Source: Luteipulveratus flavus
GTDB taxonomy: Bacteria; Actinomycetota; Actinomycetes; Actinomycetales; Dermatophilaceae
Reading direction: 5' to 3'
DNA: 64,000 bases
NCBI RefSeq assembly: GCF_029439465.1
Contig: NZ_JAROAV010000028.1
Location: forward strand, 310,001 to 374,000
Part shown: positions 16,087-24,410 of the stretch, one piece after another
Numbering within the stretch: position 1 is the first letter of the stretch
Layout: the number at the start of each line of letters is the position of its first letter
Notes under the pieces: model-generated
What the model was told of the DNA's origin: nothing
Databases searched by the model: none
Seen by the model: the letters and a program-made list of their open reading frames with translations, nothing else
Program-made: the position numbers and the translations under genes

Positions 16087-17028
16087 TCAGAAGTACCAGG
16101 GGAACGGGGACCAGTCGGGCTCGCGCTTCTGCAGGAACTGGTCGCGGCCCTCGACGGCCTCGTCGGTCATGTACGCCAGCCGGGTCGCCTCTCCGGCGAA
16201 CACCTGCTGGCCCATCAGGCCGTCGTCGGTCAGGTTGAACGCGAACTTCAGCATCCGCTGCGCCTGCGGCGACTTGCCCATGATCTCGCGCGCCACCTGC
16301 AGCGACTCGGCCTCCAGGTCGGCGTGGTCGGCGACGATGTTGACCGCGCCCATCCGGTGCATGTCCTCGGCGGTGTACGTGCGACCGAGGAAGAAGATCT
16401 CGCGGGCGAACTTCTGACCGACCATCTTGGCCAGGTACGCCGACCCGTAGCCCGCGTCGAACGACCCCACGTCCGCGTCGGTCTGCTTGAACCGGGCGTG
16501 CTCACGCGAGGCGATCGTGAGGTCGCACACGACGTGCAGGCTGTGCCCGCCGCCGGCCGCCCAGCCGTTGACGACCGCGATGACCACCTTCGGCATCGTG
16601 CGGATCAGCCGCTGGACCTCCAGGATGTGCAGCCGGCCGCCCTCGGCCTTGACCCGGCGCTCGTCCACGGTCTCGGCGGTGTCGCCGGCCGCGTACTGGT
16701 AGCCCGACCTCCCGCGGATGCGCTGGTCGCCGCCAGAGCAGAACGCCCACTTGCCTGCCGACCCGGTGCCGTCGGGGCCGGGTCCGTTGCCGGTGAGCAG
16801 CACGCAGCCGACGTCGGGCGTACGACGCGCGTGGTCCAGGACGCGGTAGAGCTCGTCGACCGTGTGCGGACGGAACGCGTTGAGCACCTCGGGGCGGTCG
16901 AGCGCCACCCGGACGCAGCCGACGTCCGTCGCGCGGTGGTACGTGATGTCGGTGAGGTCCTCGAACCCCGGCACCACCTCCCAGGCGGACGGGTCGAACG
17001 GGTTCGCGGTGCTCGCTGCGTCAGTCAC
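16087..17028 (-). CDS. menB: 1,4-dihydroxy-2-naphthoyl-CoA synthase
   Basis: A 313-residue crotonase-fold enzyme that closes the naphthoate ring of O-succinylbenzoyl-CoA in menaquinone synthesis. Signatures include LDRPEVLNAFRPHTVDEL, the CoA oxyanion-hole segment WAFCSGGDQRIRG, VVNGWAAGGGHSLHVVCDL and the MenB-specific SFDAGYGSAYLAKMVGQK. The C-terminal segment FPWYF completes the neighbouring active site in the hexamer. The GTG at 17028 lies seven bases after TACAGT, so it is probably leaderless. MenC, MenE and MenA are encoded on the opposite strand 1.4-8 kb away. Confidence 0.96.
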   Translation of the reverse strand: MTDAASTANPFDPSAWEVVPGFEDLTDITYHRATDVGCVRVALDRPEVLNAFRPHTVDELYRVLDHARRTPDVGCVLLTGNGPGPDGTGSAGKWAFCSGGDQRIRGRSGYQYAAGDTAETVDERRVKAEGGRLHILEVQRLIRTMPKVVIAVVNGWAAGGGHSLHVVCDLTIASREHARFKQTDADVGSFDAGYGSAYLAKMVGQKFAREIFFLGRTYTAEDMHRMGAVNIVADHADLEAESLQVAREIMGKSPQAQRMLKFAFNLTDDGLMGQQVFAGEATRLAYMTDEAVEGRDQFLQKREPDWSPFPWYF

Positions 17029-17092
17029 GGGCCCGACTGTATGCCGACCTCGTACGGCGGGTCGGGCGGCCGGCGGACGACCAGTCGCTGCG

Positions 17093-17461
17093 TCAGGGCA
17101 CCGCGGCCTCGACGACCTGCGCACCCACCCAGAAGCCGCTCACCAGCAGCAGCATGCCGAGCACCGGCCACGGCCACATCAGTCGGTACCAGCGGACCCC
17201 ACGGGTGATGCCGATACCGGACAGGAGCAGGCCGGCGAGGTTGGTCGCGAGCGCGAGCAGGATGCCGATCTCGATGCCGTTCTCCGAGCACTCGCCGCCG
17301 CCCATGCAGCCGTCGGAGGCGAGGGAGAAGAACAGGGCCCAGAAGCCGAGGAAGAAGGACCCCGCCAGCTGGAGCAGGACGAGCAGGACCGTGGCGACGA
17401 TGTCGATCGTTCGTCCGGTCGTGCGCCCGAGGTCGGACCGGTCGGTGGGAGCGGCGGTCAC
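17093..17461 (-). CDS. Small membrane protein, paralogue of upstream gene
   Basis: A 122-residue protein with three predicted membrane helices (about 20-45, 66-86, 95-115). The first helix ends in LFFSLASDGCMGGGEC; the same position of the upstream neighbour reads MFFAMASDSCFEDC, so the two appear to be diverged tandem duplicates. The cysteines lie in the outer loop and could form disulphides. I do not recognise the family. The GTG start overlaps the neighbour's stop (GTGA). Confidence 0.75.
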   Translation of the reverse strand: MTAAPTDRSDLGRTTGRTIDIVATVLLVLLQLAGSFFLGFWALFFSLASDGCMGGGECSENGIEIGILLALATNLAGLLLSGIGITRGVRWYRLMWPWPVLGMLLLVSGFWVGAQVVEAAVP

Positions 17462-17808
17462 GGCGCGGTCGAGCTGACGATCGCGAGTCCGACCAGGAAC
17501 CCTCCGGCAGCGATGAGGCTGCCCAGCAGCGGCCAGACGCAGCGGGTCTCACCGCGTCGGTCGGCGCGCACGGCCCCGGCGATGGCGACGACCAGTCCCG
17601 TCGCGACCGCCACCCAGACGAGCAGGGTGGCGCCTGCCGCGGTGCGCTCGACCTGTCGGCAGTCCTCGAAGCAGGAGTCGGAGGCCATCGCGAAGAACAT
17701 CGAGAGCATCAGGGCGCCGAACGTGACGACGGCCTGGACGAGAGCGAGCAACGCGGTGCCGACGGCATCCGCGGTGCTCCGGTGGGTGGTCCTGCTGGGC
17801 ACGGTCAT
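17458..17808 (-). CDS. Small membrane protein, paralogue of downstream gene
   Basis: A 116-residue protein with three predicted membrane helices and a cysteine-containing outer loop (SDSCFEDCRQ) after helix 1. It shares layout and the FFxMASDxC motif with the next gene on the strand and is translationally coupled to it. It starts at ATG 17808, which gives a Thr/Arg-rich N-terminus and a first helix from about residue 17. The function is unknown. Confidence 0.75.
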   Translation of the reverse strand: MTVPSRTTHRSTADAVGTALLALVQAVVTFGALMLSMFFAMASDSCFEDCRQVERTAAGATLLVWVAVATGLVVAIAGAVRADRRGETRCVWPLLGSLIAAGGFLVGLAIVSSTAP

Positions 17809-17910
17809 GACACCAGTCTCGTGGTGGATCCGCCCGCCCCGCATGAGTAGACCTACGCGTCCCGCGTGCGGACCTGCCCGCGCAAGGAGCCACCGCCGTA
17901 GGGTCGAGTC

Positions 17911-18405
17911 ATGCCCCGACCGCCGTACATCGCCGACCTGCGCGAGCACATCGGAACCCGACTCCTCTGGTTGCCGGGGGCGACCGCGTACGTGCTGCGC
18001 GAGAACGGGGGCGTCACCGAGCTGCTGCTCGTCCGCCGGTCCGACAACGGGCACTGGACGCCGATCTGCGGGATGACCGACCCGGGCGAGGAACCGGACA
18101 TCACCGCCGTGCGCGAGGCGCTGGAGGAGGCGAGCGTGCACGTCGAGGTCGAGCGGCTCGTCAGCGTCCAGGCGCTCGCGGTGAACACCTACCCGAACGG
18201 CGACCGCACCCAGTACCTCGACCACGCGTTCCGGTGCCGCTGGGTCTCCGGCGAGGCGACCGTCGGTGACGACGAGTCGACCGAGGTGGGATGGTTCGCC
18301 GTGGACGAGCTGCCCGAGCTGAACGACCGGTTCCGGCGGCACCTGCGGCTCGTTCTGGAGCCCCCCGCGGGCGTGGCGTTCGGCCGCCAGGAGCGCTCGG
18401 CGTGA
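17911..18405 (+). CDS. NUDIX hydrolase
   Basis: A 164-residue Nudix hydrolase acting on nucleoside diphosphate-linked substrates. The Nudix box runs from GMTDPGEEPD to REALEEASV (about residues 50-72), matching G-x5-E-x7-REUxEExGU except for Ser in place of the last Gly. The residues WTPICGM before the box replace the more usual W.LPGG. TAGGGT at 17899-17904 lies six bases before ATG 17911, so it is probably leaderless. Its stop overlaps the menC start (GTGA), although no link to menaquinone chemistry is known. Confidence 0.9.
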   Translation: MPRPPYIADLREHIGTRLLWLPGATAYVLRENGGVTELLLVRRSDNGHWTPICGMTDPGEEPDITAVREALEEASVHVEVERLVSVQALAVNTYPNGDRTQYLDHAFRCRWVSGEATVGDDESTEVGWFAVDELPELNDRFRRHLRLVLEPPAGVAFGRQERSA

Positions 18406-19388
18406 CCGTCCGGCCGCTGGACGAGCTGCTCGAGGAGCTGCGGGTGGTCCGGCTGCCGCTGCGGACCCGGTTCCGCGGAGTGCAGGAACGCGAGATCGCC
18501 TACGTACGAGGGCCGTTCGGCTGGGGTGAGTTCGCGCCGTTCCTGGAGTACGAGCCCTCAGAGGCTGCGCGCTGGCTGTCGGCCGCGATCGAGGCCGCCT
18601 ACGAGGGGTGGCCGTCGCCGGTGCGCGATCACGTGCCGGTCAACGCGACCGTCCCCGCGGTGAAGGCGGCCGAGGTGCCCGAGGTGCTCTCGCGGTACGA
18701 CGGCTGCCGCACGGCCAAGGTGAAGGTCGCCGAGCGGGGGCAGGCACTCCAGGACGACCTCGACCGGGTCGCCGCCGTCCGTGACGTGATGGGCGCGGAC
18801 GCGCGCGTCCGGGTGGACGCGAACGGCGGCTGGGACGTCGACCAGGCGGTGGACGCGATAGCCCGTCTCGCGCCGTACGGCCTCGAGTACGCCGAGCAAC
18901 CGTGCGCGACCGTCGAGGATCTTGCCGCCCTACGAAAGGCGTTGGCCCGCAACGGTGTCGACGTCCTCGTCGCCGCCGACGAGTCGATCCGCAAGGCGGA
19001 GGACCCCATGCGGGTCGTGCGGCTGGACGCGGCCGACGTGGCGGTCGTCAAGGTCGCCCCGCTCGGCGGCGTGCGCGCCGCCCTGGACATCGCGACGCAG
19101 CTGCCCGTCCCGGTCGTCGTGTCCAGCGCACTCGACAGCTCGGTCGGCATGGCCGCGGGCGTCGCGCTGGCGGCCGCCCTGCCGGACCTGCCGTTCGCGT
19201 GCGGGCTCGGCACCGTGGAGCTGCTCGCGGCGGACGTGACCGACGACAGCCTGGTCCCGCGCTCGGGCGAGATCGGCGTACGGCCGGTCGTCGTCGACGA
19301 CCTGCTGCTCGACCGCTGGGCGGCACCGCGCGAACGGTGGGAGCACTGGATGCGCCGGATCGCCGCCTGTCACGCCGAGCTCGTCTGA
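18402..19388 (+). CDS. menC: o-succinylbenzoate synthase
   Basis: A 328-residue enolase-superfamily enzyme that dehydrates SHCHC to o-succinylbenzoate in menaquinone synthesis. The catalytic lysine pair is in AKVKVAE, the metal ligands are in RVDANGG, EYAEQP and AADES, and the second catalytic lysine is in VVKVAPLGG. This is the short actinobacterial form. The GTG start overlaps the Nudix stop and gives the family N-terminus PLRTRFRGVQEREI. It is followed by the YCII/ECF pair after 107 bases. Confidence 0.94.
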   Translation: MTVRPLDELLEELRVVRLPLRTRFRGVQEREIAYVRGPFGWGEFAPFLEYEPSEAARWLSAAIEAAYEGWPSPVRDHVPVNATVPAVKAAEVPEVLSRYDGCRTAKVKVAERGQALQDDLDRVAAVRDVMGADARVRVDANGGWDVDQAVDAIARLAPYGLEYAEQPCATVEDLAALRKALARNGVDVLVAADESIRKAEDPMRVVRLDAADVAVVKVAPLGGVRAALDIATQLPVPVVVSSALDSSVGMAAGVALAAALPDLPFACGLGTVELLAADVTDDSLVPRSGEIGVRPVVVDDLLLDRWAAPRERWEHWMRRIAACHAELV

Positions 19389-19495
19389 CAATTCCTCCGG
19401 GCGATGTCGATCCGTGCGTCCCCCGTTCGACCAAGGGGTGACGGTCGGGCCGCACGGTCCACCGGATCCGTAGCACCCATCAAGGAGACACGACC

Positions 19496-19912
19496 ATGAA
19501 GTACATGCTGATCATGCGAGCCGACGACACGACGGCGGAGCAGTTCCAGGACGTCGACATGGAGCAGATGCTCGAGGTGGTGGGCGGCTTCAACGAGGAG
19601 CTGATCTCGGCGGGCGTCCTGCTCGCCGCCGAAGGCCTCGACCCGGCGCCCGGCGTCGTCGTGGACCACTCGGGCGAGGCGCCGGTCGTCACCGACGGGC
19701 CGTACGGCGAGACGAAGGAGCTCTTCGGCGGCTTCTACCTGCTCGATGTCGCGTCGCAGGAGGAGGCCGTCGAGTGGGCCAAGCGGATGCCGATGGCCGG
19801 CCCGGGCATGAAGACCGAGATCCGCCGGGTCGCGACGATCGATGAGTTCCCGCAGGACAACCCGTGGATCAAGAAGGAGCGGGCCTGGCGCGAGGCGACC
19901 GGCCAGCTGTGA
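19496..19912 (+). CDS. YCII/DGPF-domain protein
   Basis: A 138-residue protein of the YCII-related DGPF family. It starts MKYMLIMRADD and carries VTDGPYGETKELFGGFYLLD, the family signature with the conserved Asp-Gly-Pro motif. These dimeric alpha/beta-barrel proteins nearly always sit before ECF sigma factors of group ECF42, as here, and are thought to be part of the sensing mechanism or target set. The exact function is unknown. AAGGAGA lies upstream of ATG 19496. The stop overlaps the sigma factor start. Confidence 0.92.
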   Translation: MKYMLIMRADDTTAEQFQDVDMEQMLEVVGGFNEELISAGVLLAAEGLDPAPGVVVDHSGEAPVVTDGPYGETKELFGGFYLLDVASQEEAVEWAKRMPMAGPGMKTEIRRVATIDEFPQDNPWIKKERAWREATGQL

Positions 19913-21219
19913 CCGAGCCACGGCGCGTACGCCCGGCCGGCAGGACGACGTCCGCCGGCCGGGCCGCGGTCGAGGCGGTGTGGCGCATCGAGTCCGCCCG
20001 GATCGTCGCGACGCTCGCGAGGTACACCGGCGACTTCGCCCTCGCCGAGGACCTCGCCCAGGAGGCCCTGGCCGAGGCGCTGGTGACCTGGCCGCGCGAC
20101 GGCGTACCCGCGCAGCCCGCTGCCTGGCTGCTCACCTGCGGGAAGCGGCGCGCGATCGACACCTTCCGGCGCAACGCCACCCAGCGGGACCGGTACGCCG
20201 CACTCGCCCACGACCTCGGTGAGGGGCAGCCGGCCGCTGGTGCGCCCGCCGCCGGGAGTCACGACGTCCAGGCGCTCGGCGACCCCGACCGCGTCGACGA
20301 CGACGTCCTCGCCCTCATGCTCATCTCGTGCCACCCGGTGGTCTCGCGCGAGGCGAGCATCGCGCTGACGCTGCGGGTGGTCGGCGGTCTGACCAGCGAC
20401 GAGATCGCCCGCGCGTTCCTCGTGCCGGCCGCCACGGTGCAGGCGCGGATCACGCGGGCGAAGAAGGCGATCACCGCCGCTCAGGTCGCGTTCGAGGTGC
20501 CCGAGCCGCACGAGTGCCGCGAGCGGCTGGACCGGTTGATGAGCGTGATCTACCTGATCTTCACCGAGGGCTCGTCCGCGACCGCCGGCGACGACCTCAT
20601 CAGGTACGACCTGGCACGCGAGGGCGTACGGCTGGCGCGGGTGGTCGCGCGGCTGATGCCCGACGAGCCGGAGACGCACGGGCTGGTGGCGCTGCTGGAG
20701 CTGACCGCCGCCCGGTTCCCCGCGCGCGTGGACGCCGACGGTGAGCCGGTGCTGCTGGAGGACCAGGACCGTCGGCGCTGGGACGCGGCCGCCGTACGCC
20801 GGGGCCGGGCCGCGCTCGCCACCGTGAGTCGCGCCGGGCGCGGGCTCGGGCCGTACGGCCTGCAGGCGGCCATCGCCGAGTGCCACGACGTTGCTCCGTC
20901 CGCCGAGGCCACCGACTGGGACCGGATCGTCCTGCTCTACGACGCGCTGCAGCAGATCGCTCCGTCGCCGGTCGTCGCCGTCAACCGGGCGGTGGCGGTG
21001 TCGATGCTGCGCGGGCCGCTGGAGGCGCTCCCGCTGGTGGACCAGCTGATCGCGGCCGGCGCGCTGCCCCACTCACACCTGCTGCCGCTCGTACGCGGCG
21101 AGATGCTGCGCCGGCTCGGCCGGTCCGAGGAGGCGCGACGTGAGCTCACCGTCGCGATCGAGCGGAGTCCGAGCGCCCGCGAACGTCGGCTGCTGGAGAC
21201 CAGGCGCGACGCGCTCTAG
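19909..21219 (+). CDS. ECF42-type RNA polymerase sigma factor with C-terminal extension
   Basis: A 436-residue sigma factor. Region 2 (about residues 20-90) includes DFALAEDLAQEALAEAL, and region 4 (about 140-200) includes LTSDEIARAFLVPAATVQARITRAKK. A long helical TPR-like extension (DUF6596, about 200-436) begins at CRERLDRLMSVIYLIFTEG. This fits group ECF42, which lacks an anti-sigma factor and is instead regulated through the extension and partnered with DGPF proteins. The GTG start overlaps the upstream DGPF gene stop, so both come from one message. The target promoter is probably its own; I could not identify it. Confidence 0.92.
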   Translation: MTEPRRVRPAGRTTSAGRAAVEAVWRIESARIVATLARYTGDFALAEDLAQEALAEALVTWPRDGVPAQPAAWLLTCGKRRAIDTFRRNATQRDRYAALAHDLGEGQPAAGAPAAGSHDVQALGDPDRVDDDVLALMLISCHPVVSREASIALTLRVVGGLTSDEIARAFLVPAATVQARITRAKKAITAAQVAFEVPEPHECRERLDRLMSVIYLIFTEGSSATAGDDLIRYDLAREGVRLARVVARLMPDEPETHGLVALLELTAARFPARVDADGEPVLLEDQDRRRWDAAAVRRGRAALATVSRAGRGLGPYGLQAAIAECHDVAPSAEATDWDRIVLLYDALQQIAPSPVVAVNRAVAVSMLRGPLEALPLVDQLIAAGALPHSHLLPLVRGEMLRRLGRSEEARRELTVAIERSPSARERRLLETRRDAL

Positions 21220-21986
21220 CCGACCAGCGGCTGCACGGTCTCGTACGCCTCCTGGCTCGCGGCGACCAGGAGGGCGCCGTGCAGGTCGGCCGGGTGGTAC
21301 GGCGAGCCGTCCGAGTGCGCGACGTACCCGCCGATCTCGCGGACCATCAGCGTGCCGGGCAGGTGGTCCCACGGCTTGGTGCGGCCGTACACGATGTAGT
21401 CGGTGGCTCCGGTCGCGAGCTTCGGGTAGTCCACGCCGCAGCAGACCCACGACAGGTCCAGCGGCGACAGCGCGCCGAGCGACGTCCCGACGCGGGACCG
21501 GATGGACGTGACGCCGCGCAGGGCGCTCGGCTCCGGCGGCGTGAGCTGGGGCATCCGCTCCCCGTCGGCGTACGCGCCCGCGCCGCGCTCGGCGACGTAG
21601 GCGCGCTGGTGGGCGGGCTGCCAGATCCAGCCGCGGACGATCTCGCGGCCCTTGACCTCGCTGACCATGACCGCGTGGTCGGGTGAGCCGTGGACGAAGT
21701 TCTTGGTGCCGTCGACCGGGTCGACCGTGAACCAGTGGTCGGTCGAGGTGAGCTGGTCGAACAGCTGCGGGTGCGCCGACGCCGCCTCCTCGCCGAGGAT
21801 CAGCGCGTCCGGGTAGGCGTCCTGCAGCCGGCGGGTGATGATCTCCTCCGACTCGTGGTCGGCGACGGTGACCAGGTCACCGGGGTTCTTCTCCATCACC
21901 TCGTTCTCGGCGAGCGCCCGGAAGCGAGGCGTGATGACCTCGGCGGCAACCTCTTGCAGCACGGCCAGGACGGCATCGGAGTCCAC
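21216..21986 (-). CDS. Inositol monophosphatase-family protein
   Basis: A 256-residue Mg-dependent phosphatase. Metal ligands are in ILGEEAAS (Glu) and WFTVDPVDGTKNF (the DPxDGT motif), with WDHLPGTLMVREIGG as the C-terminal WDxxxG..l..eaGG motif; the usual Ala is replaced by His-Leu-Pro. It could act on inositol phosphate, histidinol phosphate or PAP; the sequence does not decide. GTG 21986 is the first start before the conserved core. The gene ends four bases inside the convergent sigma gene. Confidence 0.88.
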   Translation of the reverse strand: MDSDAVLAVLQEVAAEVITPRFRALAENEVMEKNPGDLVTVADHESEEIITRRLQDAYPDALILGEEAASAHPQLFDQLTSTDHWFTVDPVDGTKNFVHGSPDHAVMVSEVKGREIVRGWIWQPAHQRAYVAERGAGAYADGERMPQLTPPEPSALRGVTSIRSRVGTSLGALSPLDLSWVCCGVDYPKLATGATDYIVYGRTKPWDHLPGTLMVREIGGYVAHSDGSPYHPADLHGALLVAASQEAYETVQPLVG

Positions 21987-22053
21987 GGGCGTCAGTCTGC
22001 CCGAGCGCTCCGCGCCGCTCACGCCGGGCCGGGTGAACCCCATGCGGGATCGG

Positions 22054-22803
22054 TCAGGAGCGGCGGTGCACCTTGTGCTGAGCCGGCTGCGAGCGCGGGC
22101 GCACCACCATCGAGTCAATGTTGACGTGCTTGGGGCGGGACGCGACGAACGCGACGCAGTCGGCGATGTCCTCCTGCTGCAGCGGGTCCACCACGCCGGC
22201 GTAGACCGCGGCCGCCTTCTCCGCGTCACCGTGGAAACGCACCAGCGAGAACTCGTCCGACTCCACCATCCCCGGGTCGATCTCGCAGATCCGCACCGGC
22301 TGGTCGTACATCTCCAGCCGCAGCGAGCCGACCATCGCGCGGACCGCGTGCTTGGCCGCGACGTACCCGCCGCCGCCCTCGTACGACACGTGCGCGGCGA
22401 CCGACCCGATGACGACCACCTCACCCTCGGCCCGGACCAGCGCCGGCATGAGCGCCTGCACGGAGCGTGCGACCCCGATGACGTTGGTCTCGTACATCGT
22501 GCGCCACTCCTCCAGGTCCGCGTCGACCACGGGCTCGGTGCCGAGCGCTCCTCCGGCGTTGGCGACGAGCAGGTCCAGCCGGTCGCCGACCTGCTCGGCG
22601 AGGGCCGCGATGTCGGACGCGGACGTCACGTCGCAGGTCACGGCCCGGCCGTCGATCTCGGCGGCCAGCGCCTCGATCCGCTCGGTACGCCGGGCGGCGC
22701 AGATCACCTCGTACCCGTCGTCGGCGAGACGGCGGGCGCTGGCCCGGCCGATGCCGCTGCTTGCTCCGGTCACCACGGCGAGAGGTCGCGTCATAGCCGT
22801 CAT
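22054..22803 (-). CDS. SDR-family NAD(P)-dependent oxidoreductase
   Basis: A 249-residue classical short-chain dehydrogenase. Cofactor motif GASSGIG lies near residue 14, NAG near 84, the catalytic Ser in VVIGSVAAHV, and YVAAK provides the Tyr and Lys. Basic residues after beta-strand 2 (CAARRTER) favour NADP. It resembles serine/3-hydroxy acid dehydrogenases of the YdfG type; the substrate is not determined. Its start is close to the divergent menE gene (50 bases). ATG 22794 is an alternative start. Confidence 0.9.
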   Translation of the reverse strand: MTAMTRPLAVVTGASSGIGRASARRLADDGYEVICAARRTERIEALAAEIDGRAVTCDVTSASDIAALAEQVGDRLDLLVANAGGALGTEPVVDADLEEWRTMYETNVIGVARSVQALMPALVRAEGEVVVIGSVAAHVSYEGGGGYVAAKHAVRAMVGSLRLEMYDQPVRICEIDPGMVESDEFSLVRFHGDAEKAAAVYAGVVDPLQQEDIADCVAFVASRPKHVNIDSMVVRPRSQPAQHKVHRRS

Positions 22804-22853
22804 TGAATACCTGCCCGCATCGGCCGCGACCGCCGGCTCGTACTGTGAGAGGC

Positions 22854-24035
22854 GTGCCCGCGCTCGTTCCCTTCGCCGTCGACCCCGCCGCCCTCCCCGC
22901 CTACCTGGAGGCGCTCGCCCAGGCGCTGGACGGCAGCGGCCCGGCCCTCCTGCCGTACGCGGCGGGCAGCTCCGAGCCGCAGGTCCAGGACGACGCCGAC
23001 CTGCCGGACGAGCTGGCCCTGGTGATGAGCACCTCCGGCTCGACCGGCGTGCCCAAGCGAGCGCTGCTCACCCGCGCAAACCTCGAGGCGAGCGCGCACG
23101 CCACACACGCCCGGCTCGGCGGCGCCGGCCAGTGGCTGCTGCCGATGCCGGCGCACCACATCGCAGGAACCCAGGTGCTCGTCCGCTCGATCGTCGCGAG
23201 CACCAACGCCGTGCTCCTCAATCTCGAAAACGGTTTCAGCACAACGGACTTCGCCGATGCCGTGGCGTGGATGCTGCCGGCCCGGCGGTACACCTCGCTC
23301 GTCCCGACCCAGCTCGTCCGGCTGTTGGAGGACCCGGCGGCCGTGAAGGCGCTGACGACGTTCGACGCCGTCCTGCTCGGCGGCGCGGCGTCTCCACCGC
23401 GTCTCCTCGCTCGCGCTGCCGCCGCCGGTGTCACCGTCGTCCCGACGTACGGCATGAGCGAGACGGCTGGCGGCTGCGTGTACGCCGGTCGCCCCCTGGA
23501 CGGCACCACGGTGAGCATCGGCGCCGACGGGCGCATCGGGCTGGCCGGGCCGACGGTCGCGAGCGGATACCTGGCCGACCCCGATCGCACGGCCGGCGCG
23601 TTCGACAGAGACGAGGACGGGCGTCCGCGGTTCTGGACCGACGACGTCGGAGAGCTGTCCGCGGACGGCCTGCTGCACGTCCTCGGCCGCCTCGACGACC
23701 TCATCACCACCGGCGGTCTCAAGGTCGCGCCCCGCCTGGTCGAGGAGGCCGCGCTCGAGCTCCCCGAGATCAGTGAGGCCGTGGCGGTGGGCACGGCCGA
23801 CGAGGAGTGGGGGCAGGTCGTGAGTCTCGCGGTCGTCCCCGCGCGCGGCACCGTCCCCGGCCTGACCGCAGTCCGCGACGCGCTGGGAGACCGGCTCCCC
23901 GCGTACGCGCTCCCCCGACGGCTGCTGGTCCTGGACGCGCTCCCGCTCCGCGGACCCGGCAAGCCCGACCGCGCCGCGCTCGCGATCAGTGACGGGTGGC
24001 AGAATCGAGGGATCGGTACGCGTGACGAAGGATGA
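22854..24035 (+). CDS. menE: o-succinylbenzoate-CoA ligase
   Basis: A 393-residue adenylate-forming enzyme that activates o-succinylbenzoate with CoA in menaquinone synthesis. The P-loop-like motif MSTSGSTGVPKRA is near residue 60, the A5 motif TYGMSETAGG near 201, WTDDVGEL near 263, and RLDDLITTGGLKVAP near 281; the catalytic Lys is in RGPGKPDR near the end. It is shorter than most ligases (about 450-500) because the N-terminal part is trimmed, as usual in actinobacterial MenE. TACTGT lies seven bases before GTG 22854, suggesting a leaderless start. Confidence 0.94.
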   Translation: MPALVPFAVDPAALPAYLEALAQALDGSGPALLPYAAGSSEPQVQDDADLPDELALVMSTSGSTGVPKRALLTRANLEASAHATHARLGGAGQWLLPMPAHHIAGTQVLVRSIVASTNAVLLNLENGFSTTDFADAVAWMLPARRYTSLVPTQLVRLLEDPAAVKALTTFDAVLLGGAASPPRLLARAAAAGVTVVPTYGMSETAGGCVYAGRPLDGTTVSIGADGRIGLAGPTVASGYLADPDRTAGAFDRDEDGRPRFWTDDVGELSADGLLHVLGRLDDLITTGGLKVAPRLVEEAALELPEISEAVAVGTADEEWGQVVSLAVVPARGTVPGLTAVRDALGDRLPAYALPRRLLVLDALPLRGPGKPDRAALAISDGWQNRGIGTRDEG

Positions 24036-24038
24036 GTG

Positions 24039-24290
24039 ATGGCCCGGGTGATCATTCCCCTGCTGATCCTCGCGGTCGTCGTGTACGCCCTGGTCGACTG
24101 CATCCAGACCGACGAGTCCGAGCAGCAGCACCTGCCCAAGCTCGTCTGGATCGCGCTGATCGTGCTCGCACCGCCGTTCGGGGCGATCGCCTGGATCATG
24201 GTCGGCCGACGCCGCCGGCCCAGCCCGCAGCAGCGCCCCTCGGGTCCGCGCGGCCCGGACGACGACCCCGACTTCCTGCGCGGTCTCTGA
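24039..24290 (+). CDS. PLDc_N-domain small membrane protein
   Basis: An 83-residue protein of the phospholipase D N-terminal-domain type: two membrane helices, MARVIIPLLILAVVVYALVD and LVWIALIVLAPPFGAIAWI, then a Pro/Arg-rich tail. Such proteins lack any catalytic part and their function is unknown. AAGGA six bases upstream supports ATG 24039. It follows menE by three bases and probably shares its transcript. About 120 bases before menA show only the menA ribosome binding site. Confidence 0.8.
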   Translation: MARVIIPLLILAVVVYALVDCIQTDESEQQHLPKLVWIALIVLAPPFGAIAWIMVGRRRRPSPQQRPSGPRGPDDDPDFLRGL

Positions 24291-24410
24291 CGATCGACCC
24301 CGGATCACCCGCACGCTCGTCGACGTGATGCCAGGTCGATCGTCCGGTACGCCCGAGGACCGACCGCCGCCCGCTTCGCCCTCATCCGCTCGACCCCGAG
24401 GAGACACCGC

